Positions 26,238-35,026 of a DNA stretch of 38,468 nt are shown here, piece by piece. The DNA is from Bacteroidota bacterium (GTDB lineage: Bacteria; Bacteroidota; Ignavibacteria; Kapaibacteriales; NICIL-2), in contig JAIBAE010000040.1 of assembly GCA_019695345.1 (NCBI GenBank), positions 1 to 38,468 on the forward strand, read 5' to 3'. Numbering within the stretch: the first letter of the stretch is position 1; each line of letters starts with the position of its first letter. Below the pieces are notes generated by a model. It had not been told where the DNA came from and ran no database searches. It saw nothing but the letters and a program-made list of their open reading frames with translations. Both the position numbers and the translations under genes were made by a program.

Positions 26238-28025
26238 TTATGCTTTGGGCTGCAATAAACCAATACCCAAATCACCAAGTTGGCGAGTATCCACCTCCGA
26301 TGGACAGCCATCCATCAGCGATAAACCGCTGGTGGTTTTTGGGAATGCAATTACGTCGCGAATGTTATCGGTACCGCAAAGTAGCATTACCCAACGGTCA
26401 AAGCCAATAGCAATACCACCATGAGGCGGTGCGCCAAATTTTAGTGCGCTTAACAAAAAGCCAAATTTGTTTTCAGCATCCTCACGGGAAAATCCCAACA
26501 AATCGAACATACGTTGCTGAATCTCATTGTTATGAATTCTAACACTTCCTCCGGCAATTTCGTATCCATTACACACTAAGTCGTGAGCAACAGCACGCGC
26601 TTTCGATGGCTCAGTTTGCAGTAACTCAACGTCTTCATCTTTTGGAGCTGTAAATGGATGATGGCGAGCAATGTGTCGGTTTTCTTCTTCGCTAAACTCC
26701 ATTAACGGGAAGTCCATTACCCACAAGAATGCAAACGTATCTTTAACTTGTTCAATCAAGCCGGAACGTTTTGCAACCTCAATACGTAACGCACCAAGAA
26801 TTGTATAACAACGCTCAAACTCTCCGGCTGAGAATAACAACAAGTCGCCATCGGTTGCATTTGCTGCCTGTTTGATTGATGCAATTTCTTCCTCGGTCAA
26901 GAACTTGGCAATGGGTGATGTAACCTCACCATTTTGGAATTTCATCCAAGCCAATCCTTTAGCACCATATTTTTTGGCGTGTTCGGTTAACTCGTCAATT
27001 TGTTTTCTGGAGAACTCTGCGCAACCTTTGGCATTAAGTAATGCTATTACACCGTTCTTTTCTGCTGCGGCATCTTTAAATACTGCAAACCCGCTGTTAC
27101 GGAGTATGTCTGTAACAGTTGTTAGTTCTAATGAATAACGCATATCGGGTTTATCGCTTCCAAAGCGCGTCATTGCTTCATGCCAGCTGATACGCATAAA
27201 CGGTGTCTCAACAGAAACGCCCAACAACCGTTGCCAAACCTCTTTGGTGAATCCTTCAATCAATTCTATAATGTCGTTTTGTTTTATAAACGACATCTCA
27301 ATATCAATCTGTGTAAACTCCGGCTGACGGTCAGCGCGTAAATCTTCATCGCGGAAACATTTTACTATCTGCATGTAACGGTCAAAGCCGCTCATCATCA
27401 AAATCTGTTTGTACAGTTGTGGTGATTGAGGTAAGGCATAAAACTTTCCTTTGTTAATTCTGCTTGGTACTAAAAAGTCGCGCGCACCTTCGGGTGTGGA
27501 TTTCATTAACACCGGTGTTTCAACTTCCAAGAAGTTGTGTTTAGCAAAGTATTCGTGCGTTAACTGATACAATGAGTTCCGCATAATAAAGTTGTGCTGC
27601 AACTTGGTTCTGCGTAAATCTAAGTAACGGTATTTAAGGCGTAATTCCTCGCTTGCTTGCGATTGCTCTTCGTGTGTTGCAATTTCAAACGGCGGAAGTT
27701 CTGCTTTGTTAATAATAACAATTTCATCGGCTAACACTTCTATCAATCCTGTTGGGATTTTTGGGTTAGGGTTCTCGCGCAGACGTACTGTCCCGCAAGC
27801 AGAGATAACAAACTCAGAGCGGAGTTCCTTTGCGGTCTGCGCCAGCAAAGCACTATCATCGGAATTAACAACTATCTGCGTAATTCCGTACCTATCGCGA
27901 ACATCAATAAAATAAACGCTACCAAAATTGCGAACTGCGTTAACCCATCCGTTTAGTGTTACGTTTACCCCGGCGTGCTCGGAGCGTAACTCGCCACACG
28001 TGTTGGTTCTTTGTTTAAATGACAT
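26238..28025 (-). CDS. aspS: Aspartate--tRNA ligase (bacterial type)
   Basis: The 595-aa class II synthetase charges tRNA-Asp, or tRNA-Asp and tRNA-Asn if non-discriminating. The OB-fold anticodon domain (LNGWVNAVRNFGSVYFIDVRD) is followed by the catalytic core with motif 2 FRDEDLRADRQPEFTQIDIEMSF (split across the site) and motif 3 GIAIGFDRWVMLL. A bacterial GAD insertion lies at about 290-400. Length is standard for the bacterial type. A structured leader (28082-28172) lies between its promoter box and its start. The ribosome-binding site is AAGGA. Confidence 0.97.
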   Translation of the reverse strand: MSFKQRTNTCGELRSEHAGVNVTLNGWVNAVRNFGSVYFIDVRDRYGITQIVVNSDDSALLAQTAKELRSEFVISACGTVRLRENPNPKIPTGLIEVLADEIVIINKAELPPFEIATHEEQSQASEELRLKYRYLDLRRTKLQHNFIMRNSLYQLTHEYFAKHNFLEVETPVLMKSTPEGARDFLVPSRINKGKFYALPQSPQLYKQILMMSGFDRYMQIVKCFRDEDLRADRQPEFTQIDIEMSFIKQNDIIELIEGFTKEVWQRLLGVSVETPFMRISWHEAMTRFGSDKPDMRYSLELTTVTDILRNSGFAVFKDAAAEKNGVIALLNAKGCAEFSRKQIDELTEHAKKYGAKGLAWMKFQNGEVTSPIAKFLTEEEIASIKQAANATDGDLLLFSAGEFERCYTILGALRIEVAKRSGLIEQVKDTFAFLWVMDFPLMEFSEEENRHIARHHPFTAPKDEDVELLQTEPSKARAVAHDLVCNGYEIAGGSVRIHNNEIQQRMFDLLGFSREDAENKFGFLLSALKFGAPPHGGIAIGFDRWVMLLCGTDNIRDVIAFPKTTSGLSLMDGCPSEVDTRQLGDLGIGLLQPKA

Positions 28026-28081
28026 GATAAATCCTTGAAGTAATTTTCAAAATGTAATAAATAGGAATAGATTGATGAGGT

Positions 28082-28172
28082 ATAACGATATTTAGCCCGC
28101 AAGCGGGCAATCACAATCTTGTGTGCTTATAGCGGCAAATGCCGTTAGGGCTCTATGTGATATGGTCGTTAT
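28082..28172 (-). promoter_or_regulatory. Structured 5' leader of aspS
   Basis: On the minus strand the ends pair (ATAACGA with TCGTTAT). Inside are a CGGC/GCCG hairpin and a CACA/TGTG hairpin. A GCCCGC/GCGGGC hairpin competes with an AGCCC/GGGCT stem for the same bases. The element lies in the expected aspS 5' untranslated region. No T-box consensus is visible. A regulatory role is inferred. Confidence 0.5.
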
Positions 28173-28192
28173 CATCGTGTTTTTGCGGTGTG

Positions 28193-28200
28193 CAAAAATA
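28193..28200 (-). promoter_or_regulatory. Putative -7 box for aspS
   Basis: TATTTTTG on the minus strand matches TAnnTTTG. A start just after it gives a leader of about 160 bases that contains the structured element. Confidence 0.45.
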
Positions 28201-28264
28201 GGAGATTACTTCGTATTGGAAAAACTGATGTTTATTATTGTTTTCGGCTACAATGGCGGTTAAC

Positions 28265-29407
28265 TTAATTCTCCTCCTGCTGCCCGACAGGTTCTTGTGC
28301 TAATTCAACACCTTCATCGTGATGTACTTCTTCGTATAACGCCATAAACGAGTCGAAAATTTCCTCTACAGAAATATCCTGAAAATGTTTATCGGCGGTA
28401 ACTGTACACGAGCAGTGCAGCGTATTATACGGATACCACGGCATTCTATCCAAGTTGTAATGTTGGAATAACCCAACAGTTGGAGTGTTAAAGGCAGAGG
28501 CAACATGAATTAACGAAGTATCGGGTGATATAAAAATATCGGCGTCGTGAATCAACGTAGCATACTCATGAAACGAGATATTGGGCTGAACTCTGTTTGC
28601 GCCGGTTGCCTGTACAATTTGTTGCGCCTGTGTGTTGTATTCCGGCGAAGAACCTACAAACACATCTGTTTCAGGTGCATCGGATTGAATCTTTTGAATA
28701 AGCTGAATAAAATGGTCAGTACCCCAATACCGTTCCTTAACACTTCCGGATATATTTATAAAACATGTTACCTTTTTTGTGGCTTGGCTGAACAACTGTT
28801 GGTTGCGTTGTATGTCAGCTTCGTTAATTGGATAACTGGGAGCTAAGTGTATCTCGTGTGGATTGATACCAAACGGAGTTAGTAATTCTGCAATTACATC
28901 TATTATGTGATGCACAGACCTATCGGGCAAAGGAACTACATGTGTGTAAACAGCTGCATTGTCTTTTAGAAAGCCAACGGCATATGTGCTCTTCGCATAT
29001 TTTGTTATCAGAGAAGAAGTTGTTGATGTGTTGTCTATCAAATCTACTATACAATCGTAATGTTCTTTGCGGAGTTGTTGTAGTAGTGAAATGGTTGACC
29101 AAAAACCTTTTTTTAAAAGCAGAGGTTTAATACCAAATTCATTGCTGATATGTTTTGCGTTAAAATTGCTTTCGCCGTAGAGCACATGTATTTCTGCATT
29201 GGGATATTGTTCGCGAAGTGCTTTAAATACCGGCGTTGATATAATAATATCGCCAATTTTATCCTGGCGTAATAACAAGATTTTAGGATTGTGAATCTTT
29301 TCTAAAATGTCAACAGGTTCGGTAACTATTTCAACGTTAGAAGTATCATTGAACTTTGCATTTATATAGTTCCTGATGTTTATTTCAAGTTGCTTTAAGA
29401 ATTTCAT
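28265..29407 (-). CDS. Glycosyltransferase family 9 (heptosyltransferase-like)
   Basis: The 380-aa GT-B enzyme resembles lipopolysaccharide heptosyltransferases. The N-terminal motif is ILLRQDKIGDIIISTPVFKALREQYPNAEIHVL and the C-terminal sugar-nucleotide site is DIFISPDTSLIHVASAFNTPTVGLF. The N-terminus has a 35-residue extension before the core and the C-terminus an acidic tail. It follows a second family 9 gene by 8 bp. The acceptor cannot be deduced; a lipopolysaccharide core or other surface glycan is likely. Confidence 0.9.
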   Translation of the reverse strand: MKFLKQLEINIRNYINAKFNDTSNVEIVTEPVDILEKIHNPKILLLRQDKIGDIIISTPVFKALREQYPNAEIHVLYGESNFNAKHISNEFGIKPLLLKKGFWSTISLLQQLRKEHYDCIVDLIDNTSTTSSLITKYAKSTYAVGFLKDNAAVYTHVVPLPDRSVHHIIDVIAELLTPFGINPHEIHLAPSYPINEADIQRNQQLFSQATKKVTCFINISGSVKERYWGTDHFIQLIQKIQSDAPETDVFVGSSPEYNTQAQQIVQATGANRVQPNISFHEYATLIHDADIFISPDTSLIHVASAFNTPTVGLFQHYNLDRMPWYPYNTLHCSCTVTADKHFQDISVEEIFDSFMALYEEVHHDEGVELAQEPVGQQEEN

Positions 29408-29415
29408 AAGTGTTT

Positions 29416-30381
29416 CTAAATCATTTCTCGTATTCTATCAATTGCCCTTACCACATCATCTGTTGTAATATCAGATATTTCTTCCTTCCCATCCTTGGGT
29501 TGAACAATGCACTGCACCGTTGATAGTGGAGCAAAACGTTCTACATTCCATTGTACGGTAGAAAATAATGCAATCACGGGTGTATTCCATGCAGATGCAA
29601 TGTGGAGTGGAGCACTATCCGGTGTAATTACAAATGCTGCTTTTTGTATCAGTGCAACCACGTCATGTATATCTCGTGGTGTAAATATATGAAGTTTCGG
29701 ATTTTCCTGATACACTTTCTCAACAATTTGTTTATCTGCCGGGGTTGATGTGAGTATGACCTCAAAGTGTGATTCACTAAGATGTTTTGTAATAGCAACC
29801 CATTTATCAATCTCCCAATATCTATTTGGTTGTCCCGCAGAAACATTAATCACAGCCATGTTATTAGGCAAAACACGTTTAAGATATTCAGCTACATACC
29901 CTTCTGAATCTTGGTATGATTGTAATCCAAACGTTACCTGTTTATTAGTATTATCTAACGTATGTAATGCCGCCAAAAACCGCATGGCTACTTGCTTTGG
30001 TGGGGAAGTAGTATTGGTTAAGTGTGCATAGGCATCAATATCAAAAACATGTTCGCCGGGTTTGTTGAATCCTACGGTTTTCTTTGCGCCTATTAATGTT
30101 GCAAGCCACTTGCTTTCGGTTGAATATTCATCCTTTGGGTCGATGTACAAATCGTATTTGTGCAATCGTAGTTTGGTTAATAACACAGGCAAAGTAAGTA
30201 GAGATTTCTCGTACACATAAAATTTATCAACTCCTGCTATACTTTTTTGCAATTGTTGGTTCCGTTGTGAACATAACACGTGTAATTCACAGGTAGGGTA
30301 CAGGTGTTTAATGGCAACCAACAGAGGGGTAGTTAAGATTAAATCCCCATAACGACCTATTTGAACAACAAGAATCTTCAT
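29416..30381 (-). CDS. Glycosyltransferase family 9 (heptosyltransferase-like)
   Basis: The 321-aa protein begins directly with the family 9 motif ILVVQIGRYGDLILTTPLLVAIKHLYP and has the C-terminal nucleotide-sugar motif FVITPDSAPLHIASAWNTP. It is a paralog of the downstream gene and is compact, without extensions. It lies 12 bp after the family 2-like gene. The three genes probably act in turn on the same glycan. Confidence 0.9.
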   Translation of the reverse strand: MKILVVQIGRYGDLILTTPLLVAIKHLYPTCELHVLCSQRNQQLQKSIAGVDKFYVYEKSLLTLPVLLTKLRLHKYDLYIDPKDEYSTESKWLATLIGAKKTVGFNKPGEHVFDIDAYAHLTNTTSPPKQVAMRFLAALHTLDNTNKQVTFGLQSYQDSEGYVAEYLKRVLPNNMAVINVSAGQPNRYWEIDKWVAITKHLSESHFEVILTSTPADKQIVEKVYQENPKLHIFTPRDIHDVVALIQKAAFVITPDSAPLHIASAWNTPVIALFSTVQWNVERFAPLSTVQCIVQPKDGKEEISDITTDDVVRAIDRIREMI

Positions 30382-30393
30382 AACAAATATGCG

Positions 30394-31275
30394 TTACTTC
30401 ACTTCAACAAAATTCTTGTACTCGCCAATGCGGAAGCCGGTAACTTTTTCAATACTGTCGGTTAACCATACCATAAACGGACGTTTGTTTCTGCGGGTTG
30501 GGTCGTAGGCGGAAGTCCAGTGTTTATCTCGTTGAATTTTTTCTGCCATCACTAAAGGGTGAGTTTCTTTAAATAATGTTGACTCATAACAACGGTAATC
30601 AAACTCATCTGCTTTTGGAACTTCAGGTAAGTGTTCATCATCGTGCCACAGACGGTTGAAGTCGGTGAATTTTTTTGTTTGGGTATGTGGATGTCGCACC
30701 CAACCGTAATGGAAGATTCTTGCCTCAGTTTGCTTTGCGCGAAGTTTCCTGAAACCGCCGTCATCAGTTTTTACCTTAAACCCTTGTGCATCGCCCCACG
30801 AAACAACATTTGTATTCCGTTTAAAAGCACGAATCTCACGGCGGTACCATTGTCTGCCAACACCAATGTATTCATAACTCCCAAAGAAATGCCGCCACCT
30901 AAACAACAATGCCTCAACATCCGGTGAGGTATTTGCCGCAAGCATTTCATTCTTTATAATGTCGTAATCACCTTCGTGAAGTACCTCATCGCCTTGTAAA
31001 TACAAGCACCAATCATATTGCGTGTGTGCCAAAGCAACATCAGTTTGTTGGGCTAATATCTTACCGCCGGAGCGCAAGGTGTCATCCCACACCGTATCTA
31101 TAAGTACAATCTTTGGGTTGTTTAAGGCAACAATGTCTTCGCGCGTTTTGTCGTCGCTGTTACCAATGGCAACAACAACTTCATCGCACAATGGCAGAAG
31201 CGATTTGATAGACTCAATAAAAGGATAGCCGTAATAATTACCGTTACGGATAAATGTAAAGCCGGAAATTTTCAT
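30394..31275 (-). CDS. Glycosyltransferase family 2-like protein
   Basis: The 293-aa protein has a GT-A-type N-terminus (GFTFIRNGNYYGYPFIESIKSLLP...CDEVVVAIGNSDDKT) and an acidic metal-site candidate in CLYLQGDEVLHE. The rest (RAFKRN...WGDAQGFKV) fits family 2-like transferases acting on surface polysaccharide. It is the first gene of the three-gene operon, read from a promoter box 22 bp upstream. The sugar is unknown. Confidence 0.85.
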   Translation of the reverse strand: MKISGFTFIRNGNYYGYPFIESIKSLLPLCDEVVVAIGNSDDKTREDIVALNNPKIVLIDTVWDDTLRSGGKILAQQTDVALAHTQYDWCLYLQGDEVLHEGDYDIIKNEMLAANTSPDVEALLFRWRHFFGSYEYIGVGRQWYRREIRAFKRNTNVVSWGDAQGFKVKTDDGGFRKLRAKQTEARIFHYGWVRHPHTQTKKFTDFNRLWHDDEHLPEVPKADEFDYRCYESTLFKETHPLVMAEKIQRDKHWTSAYDPTRRNKRPFMVWLTDSIEKVTGFRIGEYKNFVEVK

Positions 31276-31296
31276 ACAATGATTTCATGTTTACTG

Positions 31297-31304
31297 CAAA
31301 GTTA
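31297..31304 (-). promoter_or_regulatory. Putative -7 box for the glycosyltransferase operon
   Basis: TAACTTTG on the minus strand matches TAnnTTTG and gives a short leader before the start at 31275. Confidence 0.45.
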
Positions 31305-31318
31305 ACCTTCGCCGTCAT

Positions 31319-31456
31319 TCAATCATCATTTTTGTCTCCCGAATCATGTTCATTGCCCTTAGCAGAATCTCTATGTTGTGTTGGAAATATCTGTTCATCT
31401 ATACTATATACCGATGCCAATGCACGCAACATTTCCCCTGTAATATCTTCGTCCAT
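31319..31456 (-). CDS. Possible small acidic protein
   Basis: A 45-codon frame (MDEDITGEMLRALASVYSID...GDKNDD) has AGGGG four bases before its ATG. The N-terminal half could be helical and the C-terminus is strongly charged. I do not recognise it. It lies between the glycosyltransferase promoter and the CRISPR locus and could be a chance frame. Confidence 0.25.
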   Translation of the reverse strand: MDEDITGEMLRALASVYSIDEQIFPTQHRDSAKGNEHDSGDKNDD

Positions 31457-31512
31457 ACGTCCCCTGAGTAGTTTCCTCAAACATCCGCATTTTGTATAGG
31501 AAATCACAGAGT

Positions 31513-31527
31513 AGTACTACGTATTTT
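31513..31527 (+). repeat. 15-bp inverted repeat, left copy
   Basis: AGTACTACGTATTTT is the exact reverse complement of 35025-35039. The pair brackets the tracrRNA and cas9. Confidence 0.5.
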
Positions 31528-31608
31528 TTGCTATCGCATGACCGCACCGAACCGACGATGTAAGGGCAGAAATTTTTCTGCCCCAATAATCTCACTATGC
31601 GGGAGAGA
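31524..31608 (+). repeat. Family-A covarying hairpin element, copy 8
   Basis: Flank TTTTTTGCTATCGCATGA, stem half CCGCA (31542-31546), a 51-nt interior with its own hairpin (GGGCAGAAA with TTTCTGCCC), stem half TGCGG (31598-31602), then GAGAGAA. It is the longest copy and abuts the left inverted repeat beside the CRISPR locus. Confidence 0.75.
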
Positions 31609-31729
31609 AACTCAACTAAAGTTATAACAATACGGAATCAAAAACGAGACGAGGAAATTGATGTGGTAGTAATTAGCCTATACTAAATTAAAAGGTAGGA
31701 ATGCGCAGTACAGAAGGTTGGTTTTAGAC

Positions 31730-31817
31730 AAAAAAAAACCCTGCCGAAGCAAGGTATTTGGAATCCTTCGGTGCAAGCACCTTATTATAGGAAGTGCAAA
31801 CACTGTTCTGTTACATT
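31730..31817 (-). ncRNA. tracrRNA for the type II-C system
   Basis: This RNA pairs with the crRNA repeat and is bound by Cas9. Read on the minus strand from 31817, the 21-nt block 31817-31797 is complementary to the last 21 bases of the crRNA-sense repeat with a single G:U. After a short bulge, 31791-31784 (CCUAUAAU) pairs with the first eight repeat bases (two G:U pairs). A nexus-like hairpin GGUG-CUUG-CACC (31781-31770) follows. The RNA ends on a terminator stem CCUUGC-UUCG-GCAGGG (31754-31739) and nine Us (31738-31730). It is divergent from cas9. The exact 5' end is not known; a near-match promoter box (TAAGTTCG) lies at 31830-31823. Confidence 0.9.
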
Positions 31818-31831
31818 TAGTGCGAACTTAC

Positions 31832-31839
31832 TAAATTTG
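31832..31839 (+). promoter_or_regulatory. Putative -7 box for cas9
   Basis: TAAATTTG matches TAnnTTTG, 46 bases before the cas9 ATG. It nearly overlaps the presumed tracrRNA promoter on the other strand. Confidence 0.45.
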
Positions 31840-31885
31840 CCGTACATACATAATATAATTATCAATCTTTAGCACGGAGTATTCT

Positions 31886-34800
31886 ATGGCTATCCTTTGG
31901 GGATTTGATATAGGAACCAATTCGATTGGATGGGCTATCATTAATGATACTGATAACAGTATAATTGATACTGGAGTAAGGATTTTTCAGGAAGGTGTTA
32001 ATGATACAAACACCGATAAAGAAGAAAGTAAAAATGCAACCCGCCGCCGTTTCAGGCAGTCTCGCCGGATGTACTACCGTAGGGCAATGCGCAAACAGAT
32101 GTTGTTAAAAAATCTTCGCACACTTGGATTTGCACCGGAGAGCGATGCTGAACTTCAAACTTTTTTTGATAAAGACCCATACCAAATACGTAAACGTGGT
32201 TTAACAGAACAACTGACTCGTTACGAGCTTGGCAGAGCGTTATTCCACCTGAACCAACGCCGCGGCTTTAAAAGCAACAGAAAAGTAGATGCGGGCGATG
32301 AGGAAAACGAAACAGGAGTTGTAAAGTCTTCTATCAAGGCAATTGCAGAGGAGATGCAACAAGAGCATGCTACAACATTGGGTGAACTGTTTGCCAATCA
32401 TAAATCTTCAGGTGCTAAGGTTAGAGGCAAATACACTGCCCGAAAGATGTACGAAGATGAATTTCAAATGCTGTGGACTGCTCAACAATCCTATTATCCC
32501 GATGAACTGACAGAGGAGAACCGTACAATAATTGGTGAGAAAATTATTTTCTTTCAACGTCCTATTTCACGGCAGAAAGGGAAAGACGGCAAACCACTCC
32601 CTAAAAAATCAATTGTTGGGAAATGTACCTTCGAGCCCGGTAAAATCCGAGCTCCAAAATACTGTTTGGAGTTCCAGGAATTTAGAATGTGGCAGGATAT
32701 AAATAAGTTAACGGTGTATGGTGGGAATAGAATTCACGAAGAAGACCAGCTTCTAACAGAACAAGAAACACACCTACTTTCAAGATATTTACGTACACAT
32801 AATACAATAAACATTGATCCTTCTGATAAAAGGAATAATTACAAGAGTTTTATTGAACTATTAGCATTACCAAAATTACCAAAGGGCGAATACTACCAGT
32901 TTAACCTGAAACAATTACACGGTAACACAACTATTGTACGTTTACAACATGCACTTGGCGAATCTTTGCTTACAAGATTCACACAGGAACAAATTGAGCA
33001 AATGATTCACACGCTTAGTTTTGCCGAAGACCCTGTTAAAACAGCAGAGTATGCACAACGGAAATGGAATCTATCACCGGAAGAGGCTGAAAAATTTGTT
33101 AAAGTAAAATTAGAAGAAGGATACGCAAGTGTAAGTACTCGTGCTATGAAAAAAATAGTACCATACTTACAAACAGGTCACCCATACCACGAGGCGTGTA
33201 AAGCCGCAGGGTATCATCATTCCTTAGAAGAGGATATTCCGGTAACCGGGGAAATGCCACGAGTAAACGCTAAGGAACTCCGCAATCCTATTGTTGTTGT
33301 TGCCTTAAATCAATTACGTTTAGTTGCAAACGAAATGGCACAAGAATACGGTTTACCCGATTATATTCGTGTAGAAATGGGTAGAGAATTACGGTTGCCA
33401 AAATCTAAACGAGTGGAAATTGAATTTAAGAACAGGAAATTAGATAAGGAACGGAAAGAAATTGAAGAAATATTATTAAAGGAGCCACACCTCCGTATGC
33501 AAAACCCAAGCAGAAACGATATTATAAAATATCGTTTGTGGCAGGAAACAGGTGGAGTATGTATCTATACAGGTACCGTTATTCCTTTGGAACGCTTGTA
33601 CGATAATGATGTTGATATTGAACACATATTACCCTATAGCCGCACATTAGATGACTCCCAAGCCAACAAAACAATTTGTTTACGAGAGCCAAACATTGCC
33701 AAAGGAGACCAAACACCATACGAGTGGTTACACGGCAAAGAACAATATGAAGAGCTTTTGGAACGGGTAAAACGCAGCCCAATGCCACGTAACAAGAAAA
33801 ACAAATTCTCTATGACACCAAAAACATTTGGAGAGATTAACAAGGATTTCATTGCGCGGCAGTTGAATGATACACGGTACATTTCTTCACAGGCAAGAAA
33901 TTATCTGCGTTATTTGTGCAAGGATGTAAGTGTAGGCAATGGCTCTATTACATCGTGGTTGCGGTGGCAATGGGGGTTAAATACCATCCTTAACCCCGAA
34001 GGCGATAACGAGAAAAACCGTGCAGACCACCGCCACCATGCAATAGATGCTATTTGTATTGCATTTACTTCGCGGTCAATGTATCAAAAAATGTCCACCC
34101 TCAATACATTAGACCAAATGATAAAAAACACCCGCGTAAAATATGAGTACCCGTGGGAAACATTCAGGGTTGATGTACATACTGCAATAGATAGAATTTT
34201 AGTATCGCATAAAGTGAATAAAAGAGTTCGCGGGCAAATGCACGACCAAAACTATTTTGGAAGGAAGTATATTCGAGGTACTGAAATTCCAATGGTAAAC
34301 GAAAGGGGTACACCGCGTTTTACAAAACGCATTGCAGTTCCATCGTTAAGTATTAACCAGATTCAGAATATTGTTGATACTGGAGTTCAAAAGGTTATTA
34401 TAAATCACTTACTTACCAGAGGTATCGATATTAAAAACCCTGCATCAATAAAAAAATCTGCCTACGATAATGCCCTAAAAGAAGATATTTATCTGCCAAG
34501 TAAAAAAGGCAATCCGCCACCCATCAAATCTGTGCGTGTGTTCTTCGATGAAAATTCCCTGAAACAGTTAAAGGGGTATAATGTATGGGTTAAAACAAAT
34601 GGCAATCATCATTGTGTTTTGTATGAGAAACCGGACGGAAGCCGTGATGCTGATATTGTTACATACTTTGATGCCTATAAAAAGATTAAGGAACATGTAG
34701 ATGTACATAAACACCGAAACAGCGATAAAGGCAATTTTGTTTGCTCACTTGTAATTAACGAAATGTGGTTACTTGATTATCACCCCGATGAAATCGACCT

Positions 34801-35026
34801 TAGCGATACAAAAATTAGAAACTTAGTTGCTAATAAATTGTGTAGGGTAAAAGCAATGAGTTTAATGAATCTTACTAGCAAAGTAATCTCATTGGTTAAC
34901 CATAGGGTTGCATTAGATGATAGAGCAAGTGGTGAAAAGAATACAATTTCAAAAGTGCCAAATACGTTATCAGGATTTAAAGTATCCATTTCTCCCATTG
35001 GTAGGTTATCGGTTGCAACAGAATAA
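31886..35026 (+). CDS. cas9: CRISPR-associated endonuclease Cas9 (type II-C)
   Basis: The 1046-aa RNA-guided nuclease is in the size range of type II-C Cas9s. RuvC-I is WGFDIGTNSIGWAII (Asp8). It is followed by an arginine-rich bridge helix (RRRFRQSRRMYYRRAMRKQ). RuvC-II is IRVEMGRELR (Glu497). The HNH domain has DVDIEHILPYSR with catalytic His580 and Asn603 in EPNIAKG. RuvC-III is HHAIDAICIAF (His718, Asp721). All catalytic residues are present, so it should cut both strands. The PAM-interacting region (about 800-1046) cannot be read for specificity. CGGAG lies eight bases before the ATG. A divergent tracrRNA is upstream and the array lies 0.28 kb downstream. No cas1, cas2, csn2 or cas4 gene is present. 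Confidence 0.98.
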   Translation: MAILWGFDIGTNSIGWAIINDTDNSIIDTGVRIFQEGVNDTNTDKEESKNATRRRFRQSRRMYYRRAMRKQMLLKNLRTLGFAPESDAELQTFFDKDPYQIRKRGLTEQLTRYELGRALFHLNQRRGFKSNRKVDAGDEENETGVVKSSIKAIAEEMQQEHATTLGELFANHKSSGAKVRGKYTARKMYEDEFQMLWTAQQSYYPDELTEENRTIIGEKIIFFQRPISRQKGKDGKPLPKKSIVGKCTFEPGKIRAPKYCLEFQEFRMWQDINKLTVYGGNRIHEEDQLLTEQETHLLSRYLRTHNTINIDPSDKRNNYKSFIELLALPKLPKGEYYQFNLKQLHGNTTIVRLQHALGESLLTRFTQEQIEQMIHTLSFAEDPVKTAEYAQRKWNLSPEEAEKFVKVKLEEGYASVSTRAMKKIVPYLQTGHPYHEACKAAGYHHSLEEDIPVTGEMPRVNAKELRNPIVVVALNQLRLVANEMAQEYGLPDYIRVEMGRELRLPKSKRVEIEFKNRKLDKERKEIEEILLKEPHLRMQNPSRNDIIKYRLWQETGGVCIYTGTVIPLERLYDNDVDIEHILPYSRTLDDSQANKTICLREPNIAKGDQTPYEWLHGKEQYEELLERVKRSPMPRNKKNKFSMTPKTFGEINKDFIARQLNDTRYISSQARNYLRYLCKDVSVGNGSITSWLRWQWGLNTILNPEGDNEKNRADHRHHAIDAICIAFTSRSMYQKMSTLNTLDQMIKNTRVKYEYPWETFRVDVHTAIDRILVSHKVNKRVRGQMHDQNYFGRKYIRGTEIPMVNERGTPRFTKRIAVPSLSINQIQNIVDTGVQKVIINHLLTRGIDIKNPASIKKSAYDNALKEDIYLPSKKGNPPPIKSVRVFFDENSLKQLKGYNVWVKTNGNHHCVLYEKPDGSRDADIVTYFDAYKKIKEHVDVHKHRNSDKGNFVCSLVINEMWLLDYHPDEIDLSDTKIRNLVANKLCRVKAMSLMNLTSKVISLVNHRVALDDRASGEKNTISKVPNTLSGFKVSISPIGRLSVATE

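Noticed and set aside
28026-28264. T-box riboswitch upstream of aspS
   Set aside because: The T-box consensus (TGGNACC-like) and a specifier loop were not found.
31797-31817. Plus-strand tracrRNA running toward cas9
   Set aside because: The plus strand has only one small hairpin and no terminator after the anti-repeat, whereas the minus strand gives the second pairing block, nexus hairpin and terminator.
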